Source: Hymenobacter psoromatis
Lineage (GTDB): Bacteria; Bacteroidota; Bacteroidia; Cytophagales; Hymenobacteraceae
Direction of reading: 5' to 3'
Assembly (NCBI GenBank): GCA_001596155.1
Contig: CP014771.1
Location: 3,720,001-3,784,000 of the forward strand
DNA length: 64,000 bases
Within the stretch, counting starts at the first letter, position 1; each line of letters begins with the position of its first letter. The notes under the pieces were generated by a model, which was not told where the DNA came from, did no database searches, and saw nothing but the letters and a program-made list of their open reading frames with translations. Shown here piece after piece: positions 62,584 through 64,000 of this stretch. A program made the position numbers and the translations under genes.

Positions 62584-63231
62584 ATGGAACTGTCCGTATT
62601 CAATAGCAAAGGCGAAGACACCGGCCGCAAGGTTACGCTGTCCGACGCCGTGTTCGGCCACGAGCTGAACGAGCACGTCATGTACCTCGACGTGAAGCAG
62701 TACCTGGCCAACCAGCGCCAGGGTACGCACAAATCGAAGGAGCGCGCCGAAATCGCCCGCACCACCAAGAAACTGAAGAAGCAGAAAGGCACCGGTGGTG
62801 CCCGTGCTGGTTCGATGAAGTCGGGTGTGTTCGTAGGTGGTGGCCGCATGTTCGGTCCACGTCCGCGCGACTATAGCTTCAAGCTGAACAAGAAAACCAA
62901 GCGCGTTGCGCGTCTGTCGGCCCTTTCGGTGCTGGCCCGCGATGGCAAAGTGGCTTTGGTTGAAAACCTGGCGTTCAGCGCTCCCCGCACGAAAGACTTC
63001 GTGGCCGTTTTGGATGGCCTGAAGCTCAACAACGGTCGCAAGACCTTGTACGTGACCGGCGAAGCTACCGATAAGAACCTGCTTCTCAGCGCCCGCAACG
63101 TGCAGAAAGTGAAGATTTCAACCGCCGTAGGTCTCAACACCCACGACCTGTTGAACACCGACACGCTGCTCATCAGCGAAGACGGCCTGCGTTCGCTGGA
63201 GCAATTGTACACCTCTAACTCCGCCGAATAA
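62584..63231 (+). CDS. rplD: 50S ribosomal protein L4
   Basis: 215 aa from the ATG at 62584. The long extended loop lining the exit tunnel is visible as KLKKQKGTGGARAGSMKSG and RMFGPRPRDYSFKLNKK. L4 represses the S10 operon in E. coli. It overlaps rplW at TAATGA. Confidence 0.97.
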   Translation: MELSVFNSKGEDTGRKVTLSDAVFGHELNEHVMYLDVKQYLANQRQGTHKSKERAEIARTTKKLKKQKGTGGARAGSMKSGVFVGGGRMFGPRPRDYSFKLNKKTKRVARLSALSVLARDGKVALVENLAFSAPRTKDFVAVLDGLKLNNGRKTLYVTGEATDKNLLLSARNVQKVKISTAVGLNTHDLLNTDTLLISEDGLRSLEQLYTSNSAE

Positions 63232-63518
63232 TGAGCACGCTGAAACGCCCCATTATCACCGAGAAGGCTACCAGCCTCACCGAAACCGGCCGCTACGTAT
63301 TCGAAGTGGAACGCACGGCCAACAAGGTGCAGATTAAAAAAGACATCGAGCAACTTTATGGCGTCACCGTGACCGGCATCAATACGATGCGCACGATTGG
63401 CAAAATCAAGTCGAAGGCTACCAAAGGTGGCCAGGTTTCGGGTCGTCGCGCCCACGGCAAAAAAGCCGTCGTGACCCTGAAAGACGGTGATATCATCGAT
63501 TTCTATGGCAATATCTAA
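63231..63518 (+). CDS. rplW: 50S ribosomal protein L23
   Basis: 95 aa: LKRPIITEKATSLTE, then VERTANKVQIKKDIEQLYGVTVTGINTM. It lies at the tunnel exit and docks SRP and trigger factor. Start codon overlaps the rplD stop by one base. Confidence 0.97.
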   Translation: MSTLKRPIITEKATSLTETGRYVFEVERTANKVQIKKDIEQLYGVTVTGINTMRTIGKIKSKATKGGQVSGRRAHGKKAVVTLKDGDIIDFYGNI

Positions 63519-63550
63519 TTGCCTTCGCCGCAAAAGCCCAATAGCTAGTA

Positions 63551-64000
63551 ATGGCACTTAAAAAACTCAGACCAACCACGCCAGGCCAACGCTTCCGCGT
63601 GGCCCCGGCCTTCGACGAGATTACCTCGGCGACGCCGGAGAAGTCGTTGCTGACCTCGCTCAAAAAGAGTGGCGGCCGCAACCACTCGGGTAAAATGTCG
63701 AACCGCTACATCGGCGGTGGACACAAGACCCAGTACCGTATCGTGGACTTCAAGCGTGACAAAGCCGGCGTGCCGGCCACGGTGAAGACCATCGAGTACG
63801 ACCCCAACCGCACCGCTCGTATTGCTTTGCTGCATTACGCCGACGGCGAGAAGCGCTACATCATCGCCCCTGCTGGTCTGAATGTGGATACCGTTATCGT
63901 ATCGGGTCCCGGTGTAGCTCCCGAAGTTGGCAATGCGTTGCCGCTCCGCGAGATGCCCCTTGGTACCATCGTCCACAATATCGAGTTGCAGCCCGGTCAG
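63551..64000 (+). CDS. rplB: 50S ribosomal protein L2 (3' end outside the window)
   Basis: 150 codons from the ATG at 63551 ([15 protein letters not shown]), against about 274 expected. It contains [19 protein letters not shown] and the RNA-binding [26 protein letters not shown]2 is needed for subunit joining and peptidyl transfer. The frame is open to the window edge. Confidence 0.97.
   Translation, partial: MALKKLRPTTPGQRFRVAPAFDEITSATPEKSLLTSLKKSGGRNHSGKMSNRYIGGGHKTQYRIVDFKRDKAGVPATVKTIEYDPNRTARIALLHYADGEKRYIIAPAGLNVDTVIVSGPGVAPEVGNALPLREMPLGTIVHNIELQPGQ

Overview
The window looks like a chromosomal segment of a Hymenobacter-type bacterium (Bacteroidota, Cytophagales). The evidence is a secreted protein with a type IX secretion C-terminal tail, several promoters of the Bacteroidota form TTTG-N19-21-TAnnTTTG, almost no Shine-Dalgarno sequences, sigma/anti-sigma cassettes and polysaccharide-export genes of the Bacteroidota kind, and a moderately high GC content broken by AT-rich islands. 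The genus is inferred from overall gene similarity and was not confirmed by a search.

Layout. 1-10.8 kb is housekeeping and envelope material: a patatin-like phospholipase (cut by the window edge), small DUF genes, uvrB, an ECF sigma factor with its transmembrane partner and two small exported proteins, aroE, a DedA protein and a bestrophin-like channel. 11-13.9 kb is one large T9SS-exported surface protein. 13.9-21.8 kb, all on the minus strand, holds a ComA-like phosphosulfolactate synthase, a TPR protein, a nucleoside-sugar-type epimerase and a Wza / Wzc / CpsB-type capsule export and phosphorylation trio. 22-25 kb holds an acyl-CoA dehydrogenase and the group rpsU - Xer recombinase - hpf. 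An IS4-family (IS50-like) insertion sequence sits at 24,987-26,595, at the tip of what appears to have been the shared terminator of hpf and metK. 26.6-41.6 kb mixes the methyl cycle (metK, ahcY), lipopolysaccharide-type glycosyltransferases, a second ECF sigma factor with a soluble zinc anti-sigma candidate, gmk, nadD, frr, pyrH, a biotin carrier protein and an M1 aminopeptidase. From 41.7 kb to the end is the information-processing core on the plus strand: tRNA Tyr-Gly-Thr, tuf, tRNA-Trp, secE, nusG, rplK, rplA, rplJ, rplL, rpoB, rpoC, then rpsL, rpsG, fusA, rpsJ, and, after an interruption, rplC, rplD, rplW and rplB (cut).

No CRISPR array, prophage, defence island or complete novel multi-gene system was recognised. 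The most interesting signals are non-coding. (1) A G-rich word, GGGTAGG (often GGGGGGTAGGG), occurs about fifty times on the two strands, far above chance; it fits the E. coli FtsK-orienting consensus GGGNAGGG and has orientation biases. (2) Heptanucleotide-periodic and other inverted repeats fill the spacers frr/pyrH, rpsL/rpsG and rpsG/fusA. (3) Very long perfect palindromes (25-26 bp stems) separate convergent genes. (4) Terminator-like hairpins lie just after the probable transcription starts of metK and of the rplC operon. (5) Conserved operons are interrupted: rpsJ|rplC by an antisense glycosyltransferase plus an AT-rich spacer, rplL|rpoB by a repeated-element-like hairpin, and rpoB|rpoC by a 280-bp spacer. 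(6) An AT-rich exported-protein gene after rpoC has a stop codon inside its signal peptide.
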